This document shows positions 8,299 through 17,375 of a stretch of DNA of 61,204 nt, one piece after another. Source of the DNA: Sphingobacteriaceae bacterium UBA6709 (GTDB lineage: Bacteria; Bacteroidota; Bacteroidia; Sphingobacteriales; Sphingobacteriaceae); contig DKIV01000019.1 of the NCBI GenBank assembly GCA_002454425.1, forward strand, positions 1 through 61,204, in the 5' to 3' direction. Every line of letters begins with the position of its first letter. Positions within the stretch are counted from its first letter, which is position 1. A program made the translations under genes and the position numbers. A model generated the notes under the pieces. It did no database searches. It worked only from the letters and a program-made list of their open reading frames with translations, and was not told where the DNA came from.

Positions 8299-10284
8299 CT
8301 AAAGTCCCGTCACCCAATGGTACATAAGTTGTTGTGCATGCACCGGAGTTTCGGTAGCGCAAATCTGCAGATTATCTCCATTTTCAGCAAGTTTTACAGC
8401 TTGCACGTTATCGCTCCAGTAAAGATCGAGAATATGTGATAACTGCGCCTGTAACTCCGGCGAATATACAGGAAAAGCAACCTCTACGCGGCGGTAAAGG
8501 TTTCTTGACATCCAGTCTGCGGAACCGAGAAACCACTCCGAAAAACCGTCATTAAGGAAATAGAAGATACGTCCATGTTCAAGGTAGCGGTCGATGACGC
8601 GGTGTACGACGATGTTGGAGCTCTGCCCTTCTACGCCCGGTGCCAGACGGCATATTCCCCGTACAATAAGACGAATGGAGACACCCGCGTTCGAGGCATC
8701 GTAGAGCTTTGAGATCATGCGTTTATCTTCCAGGTTGTTGACCTTTACAATCATGAGGGCCTTCTTTCCGGCTTTGGCATGTTGGATTTCCCGATCTATC
8801 AACGCTTCAAAAGATGGCTGCATATTAAAAGGGGCGATGAGCAGATGCTTCGGGGTCAATGATTGCGGATCAATGAAGCGTCGTCTTCTTTTAAGCACGG
8901 AAAATAAGTTGTCCAGATCTTTGAGTAGCCGAAGGTCGGCAGTCAGCAGCATATGATCGGTATAAAAAGCAGCTTTCACCTCGTTAAAATTCCCCGTGCC
9001 CAGCAGGCCAAAGAGTGTAGTTTTATTGTCTGTCTTCCTTTTTACCAGCGCCACTTTAGCATGAACTTTGAGCCCGGGGATGCTGTAGATGACCTTTACC
9101 CCTGCCGCTTTCATTTTACGCGCCCAGTTAATGTTGTTTGCCTCATCGAAACGCGCCTTGAGTTCGACAAAAACGTTGACACGCTTGCCGCTGAGAGCAG
9201 CAGTTATGAGAGACTCGGCGATAAGCGATGTTGTGGCAAGACGATAGACGGTCATATTAATCTCCGTTACCGCGGGATCCAGCGCAGCCTCGTTAAAGAA
9301 CCGCAGGATAGTATTATAGCTATGGAAAGGCAGATGCAGGAGCATGTCACCTTGAGCAATGCGAGAAAACATTCCTTCGGAAGAAACGGCAAGCTGACGC
9401 GGAACCCAGGGGGCATAATGCGCGCCGCTGACACCCAGCTTTATGGATGACAAATCTTTCAGATTATGGTAGGATCCACCACTGATGATCATCGCTTGCG
9501 TCATTCCCAATTCAGCAATCAGTCGCGACAAAGCAGCCTCGGGCATTTTCGCATCGTACAAAAGACGGGAGACCAGTCCCAGCTCGCGTCTGCTGAGCCG
9601 CTTTTCAAGCTTACTGGCAAGGCGCTCTTCTTCCTCTTCAGACAAGCCCAATTCCGCGTCGCGCGAGACCTTAAAGCTATACGCTCCTGAAATAGAGCGA
9701 TCGGCGAAGATGAAAGAAAGATGAGCCTTGATAATATCATCGATAAAGAGCACATATTGCTTACCATCTTTGTTGAGCGTAAAAAAGCGCGGCAGCTTGT
9801 CTGAAGGGATAGGCAATAAAGCGATCTGCATATCGCCCAAAAGAACAGCGATGTAGATATAGTTATTTTCAGGAAAGAAGAAGGAATCGCTTTGCAGGAA
9901 CATCACCCGCATATAGGCGGCGATATATGAGTAAAAGTAGTTGCTAACCTCGGGCATAATCTCAGGAGGAATATCCCGGTTATAGATAAAGAGAACACCC
10001 TGTTGTTGCAACTCCTGGATCAGCGAGCTTAAGATACTGCCAAAATATTCCTGCTGACTGAACATTAGGTTTTGCACTTCAAGCGCGACCTCCTTCTTTT
10101 TAGGATCACCGGCAAGCATATGTGCCGGAACACGTACACGCGAAAACTCATCAAGATTTGAGGAGTATATGGAAAGAAAATTGAGTCGCTCGGCGGCGGG
10201 CACCGACGTCCTGGCGGCCTCTTCGAGTACGCGACGATTAAAATAGAGCCAGCTTATATCACGATTAATGAATTGAAATGCCAT
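8299..10284 (-). CDS. ppk1: Polyphosphate kinase 1
   Basis: This 661-residue protein matches PPK1 over its length (family usually about 690). The N domain begins FINRDISWLYFNRRVLEEA and continues NLDEFSRVRVPAH; later motifs are LHLPFHSYN, NMTVYRLA, VELKARFDE, GLKVHAKVAL (with the histidine equivalent to the E. coli autophosphorylated residue) and YLEHGRIFYF (second active-site histidine), then WFLGSADWMSRNL. It reversibly polymerises the gamma phosphate of ATP into inorganic polyphosphate. The ATG at 10284 places MAFQFINRDISW at the N-terminus as in homologues; an upstream in-frame start adds 19 unconserved residues. It is the first gene of a two-gene operon with the phosphoesterase/barrel fusion. 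Confidence 0.95.
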   Translation of the reverse strand: MAFQFINRDISWLYFNRRVLEEAARTSVPAAERLNFLSIYSSNLDEFSRVRVPAHMLAGDPKKKEVALEVQNLMFSQQEYFGSILSSLIQELQQQGVLFIYNRDIPPEIMPEVSNYFYSYIAAYMRVMFLQSDSFFFPENNYIYIAVLLGDMQIALLPIPSDKLPRFFTLNKDGKQYVLFIDDIIKAHLSFIFADRSISGAYSFKVSRDAELGLSEEEEERLASKLEKRLSRRELGLVSRLLYDAKMPEAALSRLIAELGMTQAMIISGGSYHNLKDLSSIKLGVSGAHYAPWVPRQLAVSSEGMFSRIAQGDMLLHLPFHSYNTILRFFNEAALDPAVTEINMTVYRLATTSLIAESLITAALSGKRVNVFVELKARFDEANNINWARKMKAAGVKVIYSIPGLKVHAKVALVKRKTDNKTTLFGLLGTGNFNEVKAAFYTDHMLLTADLRLLKDLDNLFSVLKRRRRFIDPQSLTPKHLLIAPFNMQPSFEALIDREIQHAKAGKKALMIVKVNNLEDKRMISKLYDASNAGVSIRLIVRGICRLAPGVEGQSSNIVVHRVIDRYLEHGRIFYFLNDGFSEWFLGSADWMSRNLYRRVEVAFPVYSPELQAQLSHILDLYWSDNVQAVKLAENGDNLQICATETPVHAQQLMYHWVTGL

Positions 10285-10431
10285 AACACAGTATTTATTT
10301 TTCCAACAGCATGTGGCAGACTTGGTTTTATTATTTAACATGAGTTCGGAAGCTTAGTGCCCCTACAGAACCGGAATTCAGCTATTGCTATTCCTGTCGA
10401 TGCATGTTCAGACGCGCAACCCAGCGTTCTT

Positions 10432-11049
10432 CTAAGAAAAACAACGGAAATAAGGATGGTCTGCATCCGCTAAGAGAGGACCGTCGCCAGACTTGCTATC
10501 GCCATAGGCATATAGTTCATAAGCATCGCGGTCAGGAAAAAGACGGCGAAGACGCTGCACCTTCTCCGTGCCGTGACAATTACGGCTGAGAAATCTCCCC
10601 GTAAGACGCCCGTCAATAACCTCAGCGCTGGTAGCCAAAACGTGTTGCACACCCTGTTTTTCTGCCCAGGGGCGGATCCAGTTTTCCAGAGAAGCACTAA
10701 TGATTACGACAGTATGCCCCTGCTCAACATGCCACTTCAGAGCAGCCAATGCTTCGGGGCGTTCAATAGCGGCAAGCTCCCGGGAGAAGCGCAGACACCG
10801 TTGATCAAAATCGGCAAGGGACATATTTCGATAGAAATTACCGAAGAGATTTTGCTTTGCCTGATCGTTAGGAATTAACTTCAACGCGTAAGATAGCAGG
10901 AAAAATGAGGACTTTGCCACACTGCGCATAAGCGACAAGGGCGAGGTTTCAAACAGGAGAAATCCTAACAAGCTGTCGCGCGTCGTAAGGGTACCATCAA
11001 AATCAAATGCCGCTATAACTCGACGTTCTGTATTATGTTCTTTGTCCAT
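10432..11049 (-). CDS. HAD-IB phosphatase, third gene of the UbiA operon
   Basis: A 205-residue haloacid-dehalogenase phosphatase. Motif I is DFDGTLTTRD (residues 15-24), motif II is VIISAS, motif III uses GTEKVQRL, and motif IV is YAYGDSKSGD. The helical cap between motifs I and II is of the IB (phosphoserine phosphatase-like) type. Its start overlaps the end of the membrane-glycosyltransferase gene by 37 bp, so translation is probably coupled. In many bacteria a HAD domain of this type is fused or adjacent to a UbiA-family decaprenyl-phosphate phosphoribosyltransferase and is thought to remove the 5-phosphate from the polyprenyl-phosphoryl-phosphoribose product; that role is inferred here from the neighbours. 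Confidence 0.85.
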   Translation of the reverse strand: MDKEHNTERRVIAAFDFDGTLTTRDSLLGFLLFETSPLSLMRSVAKSSFFLLSYALKLIPNDQAKQNLFGNFYRNMSLADFDQRCLRFSRELAAIERPEALAALKWHVEQGHTVVIISASLENWIRPWAEKQGVQHVLATSAEVIDGRLTGRFLSRNCHGTEKVQRLRRLFPDRDAYELYAYGDSKSGDGPLLADADHPYFRCFS

Positions 11050-12740
11050 TTTACCAATAAAGGTTCATCAATATCAACGGCATAGCCTTTGGGCTTATAA
11101 AAATAGGTATCGGATCTGACAATATTAGTAAGATTTGTGGTGTCTTTAAATTTCGTGGATCGATATGGGAGACCGTATTCCTGGAATCGCACCCTGTTAC
11201 TTTTAGCATTCCCCCAGGAAACATCAATTACCTCACCAGAGCGCTTTAACTTATATAGCTGATATTTTACATGGGCGGTCATTGCGAGATTCCAGGGAAT
11301 ACTTACGACGTTGAAGCAAAGATTAAAGCATAGCGCCAGACAGATAATCAAAGACACTCCGCGGATGATTCTATCACGGGAAACTGTGGCGAAAAATATT
11401 ACCAAAACCATGGGAAACAACCACAGCTGCGGAACATATCGCGCCCACCAGGATTGAGGCATGATAAGTAAAGAGCAAAGTAGCACCAGCGATATATATG
11501 CAATATGGCGGTATTCTTTTTTTCTGACATGCGACCTGAAATATACGCCCAGGAGTATGCAAGAAAGTATTAACACACCGCCAAACATAGGTCCAAAGCC
11601 CGCGACACGCGTGTCGACCTTGGGGGCATTAATGAAATCGTCTTTATCAAAAGTAAATGGGACTTTTAACTCAGGTGTCTGATCCTTACGCCAGTCAAGA
11701 TTCTCCGTTCGCGAAAATAGCGATATCAAAAGCTTCTGCACTTCGGGCATACCATCAAAACCTTTAGGGAGGTTATAGCTCATGATATCCTTTTTATTCT
11801 TGCCCATCAACGGATAAAGCGGATGCTGAAAGTCGCGAAAATTAGTATAGTAAGGATGGAAGCCAACTATAAAGCCCAGAATAACGGCAACACCATAAAT
11901 CCCGATAAAGCGCCATGAAAACGTACGGCAATAGAAGAATATCCATACCAGAGCGAAAAATCCAAAGAACAAAGCATACACCATGGAGGAAAACTTAAGG
12001 TTTATGAGCAGAGGAACAATGGAGAGGATGGCCACAGAGGATGCCCATTGTTGTTTAAAAGCAATGAAGGCGATGAGCTGAATTAAAAGACACAAGAGCA
12101 GAGAAGCCATGCAACCATCGATATAGAAGCTGATAAGCTGATTGATAACAATGGGATTAGCGGCTAAAAGAAACGCGCAAATAAAAATAATACGATGAGA
12201 CAAGTGCCGGCGAAAGCGTCCTAAAAAGCCGAAAGCGGTACAGAAACTAGCGAAAAAAAGCAGCAGATTGCAAGCCTTTGCCATCTCTATATGTCCAAAG
12301 GTAGCGTAGATACAGCTCTCCAATAGCTCAATGCCTAACACGTAATGATTTACCCAGATGATCTGCATATAGCCGTCGGGCTGATAGGAAAATACTGGAT
12401 TCCAACCATTGCGCAACAGGATGATGGCCTCCTGGTGGTATGCCTGTCCATCGAACGATACATCATAAAAATATCCCGCGAAGAGCAAAGAGGCAGCGAT
12501 AATCAGGAATAAGGGCAGCAGGTAGCGAATCGTAAAGGCCTTAACCGAGAATGATGATGAAGCGGCAGGCTTATTTAACCGCGCAGATATTGCAATGCCA
12601 GCTATAAGAGATAAGGGGAACTGCCATGCCCCGACTTTAATGTGTAAGAAAAAACCAAGAGCACATAAAACGACTGTCAGCGCAAAGGAGATAAGAATAC
12701 TCTGCGCCAGGAAGTCGGCCAAGCGGTAACGATAAGACAT
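11013..12740 (-). CDS. Polytopic GT-C-like membrane glycosyltransferase
   Basis: A 575-residue integral membrane protein with about 11-12 hydrophobic segments, a first periplasmic loop reading YFYDVSFDGQAYHQEAIILL that contains an acidic residue in the position where GT-C enzymes keep their catalytic aspartate, and a soluble C-terminal tail of about 90 residues. The topology resembles lipid-linked-sugar glycosyltransferases (ArnT, PMT and arabinofuranosyl-transferase types). The ATG at 12740 is preferred to the TTG at 12749. It follows the UbiA gene by 9 bp and overlaps the HAD gene by 37 bp. Inference: it transfers the sugar from the polyprenyl donor made by its neighbours to an envelope acceptor. 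The family is assigned from topology only. Confidence 0.65.
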   Translation of the reverse strand: MSYRYRLADFLAQSILISFALTVVLCALGFFLHIKVGAWQFPLSLIAGIAISARLNKPAASSSFSVKAFTIRYLLPLFLIIAASLLFAGYFYDVSFDGQAYHQEAIILLRNGWNPVFSYQPDGYMQIIWVNHYVLGIELLESCIYATFGHIEMAKACNLLLFFASFCTAFGFLGRFRRHLSHRIIFICAFLLAANPIVINQLISFYIDGCMASLLLCLLIQLIAFIAFKQQWASSVAILSIVPLLINLKFSSMVYALFFGFFALVWIFFYCRTFSWRFIGIYGVAVILGFIVGFHPYYTNFRDFQHPLYPLMGKNKKDIMSYNLPKGFDGMPEVQKLLISLFSRTENLDWRKDQTPELKVPFTFDKDDFINAPKVDTRVAGFGPMFGGVLILSCILLGVYFRSHVRKKEYRHIAYISLVLLCSLLIMPQSWWARYVPQLWLFPMVLVIFFATVSRDRIIRGVSLIICLALCFNLCFNVVSIPWNLAMTAHVKYQLYKLKRSGEVIDVSWGNAKSNRVRFQEYGLPYRSTKFKDTTNLTNIVRSDTYFYKPKGYAVDIDEPLLVKWTKNIIQNVEL

Positions 12741-12749
12741 ACTCAGCAA

Positions 12750-13640
12750 CTAAATCACTTTATTAATGTAAATAATAACAAAAAACGAAAGAATCCATCC
12801 CAGGACAATAAGTTGAAGAAAGCGATTTCCCAAAAGGATCTTCGTGGGGTTTCCCGAAATGAGCCACACAAAGGTCAGCTGCAAATAGCGAAGGATGCCC
12901 AAAAGCACAAAGAAAGCGGTAAGATAAACGTGATGACCAAAGCGCTCCGTGACATCAGCAGAGGTGCAATACATCAAATAAGCCAGAAAAATCACCGTAG
13001 CGAGAAAGGCAAGCACCGTATCAAGAAACCGCAGGTTATAGCCTTGCATATTCTTGCGCAGACTTATCCCTGTTTGCTCAAAGCGGAAGGCGTCATCACG
13101 ACGTTTGGCAAAAGCCAGAAACAGTGCCAGGATAAAGGTCATCAGAATAATCCAGGAAGATAGCGCGGTATTTGACACGAGTCCCCCGACATATATCCTA
13201 AGGACAAAGCCTACTGCGATGATCATGACATCGAGTATGGCAATCTGTTTAAGTTTAAAGGTATACAGGACATTCTGAATCAGATAAAGAAGCAGTACCA
13301 GCGAGGCGTATATGTTGTCGACAAGCAGTACATAAATCAAGGTCGCTGAAGCTAAGAGCACAGCGACAGCGGTGTAAGCCATCGGCAAACTTACTTCGCC
13401 ACTGGCGATAGGCCTTTTAGATTTCTCAGGATGGAGGCGATCTTCCTCAACATCGCGCATATCGTTAAACACATAGATAGCGCTCGCCACCAGGGAGAAG
13501 CCAAGGAAGGCATAAATGAGATTTAAGGAGCTCGGCCACTGAAGCAACTTTAATGAGAAAAACGCGGGAAGAAAAATGAAGAGGTTCTTGACCCACTGCT
13601 CAACGCGAAGAAGTCTGAAAAGTAAACTAAATCCTTGCAT
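12750..13640 (-). CDS. UbiA-family polyprenyl-phosphate phosphoribosyltransferase-like enzyme
   Basis: A 296-residue membrane prenyltransferase with about eight helices. It has the N-terminal RVEQWVKNLFIFLPAFFS segment typical of decaprenyl-phosphate phosphoribosyltransferases, the first aspartate motif NDMRDVEEDRLHPEKSKRPIASG-like region (about residues 59-80) and a second acidic site in the FAKRRDD loop. In mycobacteria the relative Rv3806c joins PRPP with decaprenyl phosphate as the first step towards decaprenyl-phosphoryl-arabinose. It opens an operon with the GT-C-like and HAD phosphatase genes, which supports the same chemistry rather than quinone or heme prenylation. The UbiA family is secure; the exact donor and acceptor are inferred. 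Confidence 0.85.
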   Translation of the reverse strand: MQGFSLLFRLLRVEQWVKNLFIFLPAFFSLKLLQWPSSLNLIYAFLGFSLVASAIYVFNDMRDVEEDRLHPEKSKRPIASGEVSLPMAYTAVAVLLASATLIYVLLVDNIYASLVLLLYLIQNVLYTFKLKQIAILDVMIIAVGFVLRIYVGGLVSNTALSSWIILMTFILALFLAFAKRRDDAFRFEQTGISLRKNMQGYNLRFLDTVLAFLATVIFLAYLMYCTSADVTERFGHHVYLTAFFVLLGILRYLQLTFVWLISGNPTKILLGNRFLQLIVLGWILSFFVIIYINKVI

Positions 13641-13827
13641 CCTAATAACTAAATATCTTTTTTATCTGGCTCAATGCCTCGTTTACGATAAGCATGAGGA
13701 ACACTCATCAATCAACAATAAATGGAAGCTCCCCTAAACAAATTGACGCACGAGTAATGAGAAATTTAAAAATGGGAATATTTCCGTGTATTTCTGTGAA
13801 ATTCGAAATAAATGTTGAACAGATCTA

Positions 13828-14664
13828 TCAACGTTTTAGATATTTCCTTAAAAAAGCGATCATCACGGCATCCATTTTAGGGGTTTCGACCTCACCGAAA
13901 TTGCCATGTTTACCTCCCTGAACGACGTACATCTGCGCTGGATAGCCATGCTTTTTAAGCTTCCGATACAGCGTTTCCGACTGTAACATTGGCACTGTCT
14001 TATCCTGATCGCCATGGACGAAGAGTACGGGAATGTGATCTTTAGACACGTAAGATATTGGAGAAAGCGTATTTACAAAGGCGGTGTCCTTGCGTTTATC
14101 GGCGAGCCAGGACGCGGATGCGCCTCCTTCGGTCATCGCGGGCTTCCAGCGGAGAAGATCGGTAGGGCCATATTTACTGATGATTGCCGCCGGCTTAAAC
14201 TGTCTTAGCGAACAGGATCCCTGCATTTGGGAAGCCCCCAGACCGGCAAGCAGGGCGAGGTGAGCGCCAGCAGATCCGCCCATGAGTACAAATCTCCGTT
14301 TGTCGAGTTTCAGACTGTCGGCATTTTTCAAAAGATAGGCAATGGCGCATTGAACATCTTCAATAGCCGCAGGTGCAGGTGCCTGATTGGCAAGACGATA
14401 CTCAACATTCGCTACGGCATATCCGTTTTCGATAAATACTTTAAACTTCTCATACTCGGCCTCTTTGCGGCCATGGGTCCAACCGCCCCCATGGATGTAA
14501 ATCACTAAGGCATTATTTTCCTTTGTGTCGGGCAAATACAAATCCAGGCGTCCTTGCCAGTTATCTTTAACAGTATAAATCACATCGATCCGCGAGCTTA
14601 GGGATTGCGAAAACATAGATAAGGGCATCAAACAAAGAAGGCATAACAGGCGGATAAGTTTCAT
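13828..14664 (-). CDS. Secreted alpha/beta hydrolase (BD-FAE/HSL-like esterase)
   Basis: A 278-residue hydrolase with an N-terminal signal peptide (MKLIRLLCLLCLMPLSMFSQ). It has the oxyanion-hole motif HGGGW (about residues 58-62), the nucleophile elbow GGSAGAHLAL, the acid residue in VHGDQDKTVP and the catalytic histidine in GGKHGNFGE. The HGGGW plus GGSAG combination marks the hormone-sensitive-lipase/BD-FAE group, which includes carbohydrate esterases and kynurenine-formamidase-like enzymes. The gene is divergent from the SGNH hydrolase gene, sharing a 147-bp intergenic region, so both could be envelope deacetylases or esterases controlled together. The substrate is unknown. Confidence 0.85.
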   Translation of the reverse strand: MKLIRLLCLLCLMPLSMFSQSLSSRIDVIYTVKDNWQGRLDLYLPDTKENNALVIYIHGGGWTHGRKEAEYEKFKVFIENGYAVANVEYRLANQAPAPAAIEDVQCAIAYLLKNADSLKLDKRRFVLMGGSAGAHLALLAGLGASQMQGSCSLRQFKPAAIISKYGPTDLLRWKPAMTEGGASASWLADKRKDTAFVNTLSPISYVSKDHIPVLFVHGDQDKTVPMLQSETLYRKLKKHGYPAQMYVVQGGKHGNFGEVETPKMDAVMIAFLRKYLKR

Positions 14665-14741
14665 GCCGCAATATGCTAATTATTCATGAATTAGGGGCGG
14701 TAAAAAAAACCGGTCAGATAGGGGTAAATATCAAAAACCGC

Positions 14742-14749
14742 TACTTTTG
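14742..14749 (+). promoter_or_regulatory. Possible -7 box (TACTTTTG)
   Basis: The octamer fits TAnnTTTG and sits 62 bp before the ATG of the SGNH hydrolase gene. The usual TTG 19 bp upstream is missing, so support is weak. Confidence 0.3.
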
Positions 14750-14811
14750 AGGAACAGATGGCGTTAGAAGAGAGAACAGCTAGCTGGAGATCACAAATAC
14801 GATTGTACAAC

Positions 14812-15651
14812 ATGAGAAGAAACTTTTTAATACACAGCATACTCCTTACCTGTCTCGTTTTCACCAACCGGGCATCAGCACAAAAAATTGATATCAGCAA
14901 AGCGGAGAAGGAGAGAAATAGCCAATGGGAAGGTAAACATGTCGCCTACCTTGGCGACTCCATGACAGACAAAAGAACAACGGCGTCGACATACCTCTAC
15001 TGGGAATATCTGGAAGATCTGCTGGGAATAAAGCCCTATGTATATGGCGTTAACGGAAATCAATGGGATGGGATTTACAGGCAGGCGCAGAAGCTCCATG
15101 AACAACATCCCACTGATATTGACGCAATAATCATTTTTGCTGGAACTAACGACTACAACCACGGCATTCCCGCGGGAGAGTTCTATAAGGAGAGTGGGCG
15201 TAAGACAACACATAACGGTGTGGAAGTAATCCGCAGGTTCAGGGAAGCGGTGACGGATTCGACAACTTTCTGCGGCCGCGTAAATAGGGTAATGAGTTAC
15301 TTAAGGGAAAACTTTCCGGAGCAGCAGATTATTATTATGACCCCAATCCATCGTGGATACGCGAAGTTCAGCGCGAAGAATGAGCAACCTGCGGAAAATT
15401 TTGCCAATGGCCAAGGTCTTTTTATTGACGACTATGTTGATCTGTTAAAACGCGCGGCGTCAATCTGGTCGGTACCCCTCATCGATCTTTTTTCGATATC
15501 CGGTTTATATCCACTGTCGCCGGCACAGGCAAAATACTTCCACAATAAGGAGAATGATCTGTTACACCCCAACGCACTTGGTGATTACAGACTTGCCAAA
15601 GCTATTCAATATCAGTTGCTAGCCTTACCATCAGGCTTTCGCAAACAATAG
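14812..15651 (+). CDS. Secreted SGNH/GDSL hydrolase
   Basis: A 279-residue protein with a signal peptide (MRRNFLIHSILLTCLVFTNRASA). It shows the SGNH blocks: GDSMTD (block I, nucleophile serine), the block II-like glycine in YGVNGNQWDG, GTNDYNHG (block III, asparagine) and DLLHPNALGDYRLA (block V, the D-x-x-H pair). Such enzymes remove acetyl or acyl groups from carbohydrates or lipids in the periplasm. The ATG at 14812 is chosen because the signal peptide starts there; the open frame extends to 14758 with no hydrophobic content. It is divergent from the esterase gene and convergent with the lipoprotein gene. Substrate unknown. Confidence 0.88.
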   Translation: MRRNFLIHSILLTCLVFTNRASAQKIDISKAEKERNSQWEGKHVAYLGDSMTDKRTTASTYLYWEYLEDLLGIKPYVYGVNGNQWDGIYRQAQKLHEQHPTDIDAIIIFAGTNDYNHGIPAGEFYKESGRKTTHNGVEVIRRFREAVTDSTTFCGRVNRVMSYLRENFPEQQIIIMTPIHRGYAKFSAKNEQPAENFANGQGLFIDDYVDLLKRAASIWSVPLIDLFSISGLYPLSPAQAKYFHNKENDLLHPNALGDYRLAKAIQYQLLALPSGFRKQ

Positions 15652-15672
15652 GAAGATAGTTTATAGGCGTGG

Positions 15673-16341
15673 CTAATCCCGCTCAAAGGATTTCAGGTAA
15701 CCTTGTGTTGTAAACTCAATAGAAAAACGGGTACGGTCATTAGAAATGGTACGTGGGTACCAAATTAGTTTATTGTTGAACACCACGACATATACTGTAA
15801 AATCAGCATGTCGGGAACCTATCTCCTGAAACTTTTGTTTCAACGCGTTATACACGTTATGAGCATTCCGGAAAGGCACACTATCCAGGCTTATTATATT
15901 TTCCTGTATATTATCTAATTTGGAAAGCACCAGAGGTTTCGGACTCTCCCAATGTTTGTTACTATAGTGGTACTCGTCGACATAGCTGGCGGTATCGGGG
16001 TTCTGGATACGTATAAGAATTCTGTGACTATCATAGAAATGAATAGACTTATACACGTTAATTTTTTTACCGCGAAGCTGTGGCAGGGCCCTGAAAGAAT
16101 CTTCTGCCTCCTGCAGAGCAGAGATATTTGCAGCGAAATCAGCTTTTTCTGTATATGATTCAGAGGAAGGAACGCTTAAAGATCCGGAAGAAGTATCATA
16201 CGGATGCTCGCCAGAAGGCTTTACCTGCGATGTATCGCCATAGCGTGTATCGTGAATAGAACGGGCGAACTTCTGACATGCAGATAGCATCGCTAACAGC
16301 AGAAGGAAAAATATCGGAACCCGGAATTTTTTATATCTCAT
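15673..16341 (-). CDS. Lipoprotein of unknown function
   Basis: A 222-residue protein with a hydrophobic leader ending in the lipobox LSAC (cysteine 22), followed by a serine/threonine-rich linker to about residue 70 and a mixed alpha/beta C-terminal domain. No family is recognised. The gene begins 3 bp after the stop of the upstream DUF3592-like membrane-protein gene, so the pair is an operon and may form one envelope complex. It is convergent with the SGNH hydrolase gene. Confidence 0.7.
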   Translation of the reverse strand: MRYKKFRVPIFFLLLLAMLSACQKFARSIHDTRYGDTSQVKPSGEHPYDTSSGSLSVPSSESYTEKADFAANISALQEAEDSFRALPQLRGKKINVYKSIHFYDSHRILIRIQNPDTASYVDEYHYSNKHWESPKPLVLSKLDNIQENIISLDSVPFRNAHNVYNALKQKFQEIGSRHADFTVYVVVFNNKLIWYPRTISNDRTRFSIEFTTQGYLKSFERD

Positions 16342-16344
16342 CTG

Positions 16345-17319
16345 TCAACTGATTAAATCTTCTTCCAACAATACAAGTTCAGGATTTGCGGGATCGTAGA
16401 ACACATAGTACTCCTCCCCTTCAGTAAATGCGGACAGGCTGGTGAGTTGTACGATCCGTTGAAGGGTTACAGAACGAGAAGTCCCCTGGGCATCTTGAAA
16501 AGACACGTTGAAGCGAAGCTCCGGTTGCTCGTTTATAAAGGTACCCGTTTGCTGAATGTCTGTAAGACGGGCAATAGCGCGTTTGCCACGAAGCTTTAGC
16601 ATTAAATTCTTTTTTCCAACATTCATCTTTTTGAAGATAACATACCTAAAGAATAGATAAATGAGTCCCGGAAAGAAAATAAGACAGGCAGCGCAGCTTA
16701 TAAGCGGATGGGAAAGCGAAAGAAAGCGCCAGCCATGTCCCTGGTTCTCCAGATCATAGGAAAAATTAAAATAATATGCTACAGCGGCCATAAAAAGCGC
16801 CCAAACTATAAAATATAGCGGATTGATTTTAAAAGCATTTCCCTCAACAGCCAGATAAGGTGGATATTTAAATTTCTCGTCTATCCGAAGGAAGATCTCC
16901 TTACCAGGATCAAAGCGATTTTCATCAGGCTTATCGTCTTTAACAAACATCTCATGCGTGATCATCTCAGCACTTAAATTATCGAACTGCACCTTTAGAG
17001 CTCTCTTGACAACACTTCCGCCAGCATCTGACAGGGCGGACATAGATAGTATGCCAGCCTTTACCCTTCTGCCTTCTCTCAAAATATATTTTTGTCGGCG
17101 GCCAGCAATGATGGTAAACTTACAGATTAGATATAAGGAGAAAATAAGGATAAAGCTCCAGAGGAAAAGACTGAGGCCTAACTTAAGGAGCGCTACATCG
17201 GGATCAACATGTGCTAAGGACGTTGACTTAAACTCCGAGTGATAATAGATAATCGCGGGATGCGCAAAGATAAAATACAGGATAAAGAGTATCCAAAAAT
17301 ATAAGGCGGCATTCTTCAT
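16345..17319 (-). CDS. Membrane protein with duplicated DUF3592-like units
   Basis: A 324-residue protein built from two similar halves. Each half has two membrane helices (about residues 9-26 and 44-66; then 162-185 and 205-225) followed by a small soluble beta domain: GRRVKAGILSMSALS in the first and GKRAIARLTDIQQTG in the second, the latter ending YYVFYDPANPELV. The phrase Y-V-x-Y-D-P-x-N-P with an upstream R-x-x-x-A-x-(V/L/I) is the look of DUF3592-type proteins, function unknown. The frame has a TTG four codons earlier; the ATG at 17319 is preferred. It is followed 3 bp later by the lipoprotein gene. Confidence 0.65.
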   Translation of the reverse strand: MKNAALYFWILFILYFIFAHPAIIYYHSEFKSTSLAHVDPDVALLKLGLSLFLWSFILIFSLYLICKFTIIAGRRQKYILREGRRVKAGILSMSALSDAGGSVVKRALKVQFDNLSAEMITHEMFVKDDKPDENRFDPGKEIFLRIDEKFKYPPYLAVEGNAFKINPLYFIVWALFMAAVAYYFNFSYDLENQGHGWRFLSLSHPLISCAACLIFFPGLIYLFFRYVIFKKMNVGKKNLMLKLRGKRAIARLTDIQQTGTFINEQPELRFNVSFQDAQGTSRSVTLQRIVQLTSLSAFTEGEEYYVFYDPANPELVLLEEDLIS

Positions 17320-17375
17320 AGTTCGGAGCAAAGCTAAGTATCTCTGCGAGAAAAAGAGTGCAGATGGTGCGAACT

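Noticed and set aside
8953..9450. Plus-strand frame of 165 codons
   Set aside because: Antisense inside ppk1, whose protein motifs are continuous.
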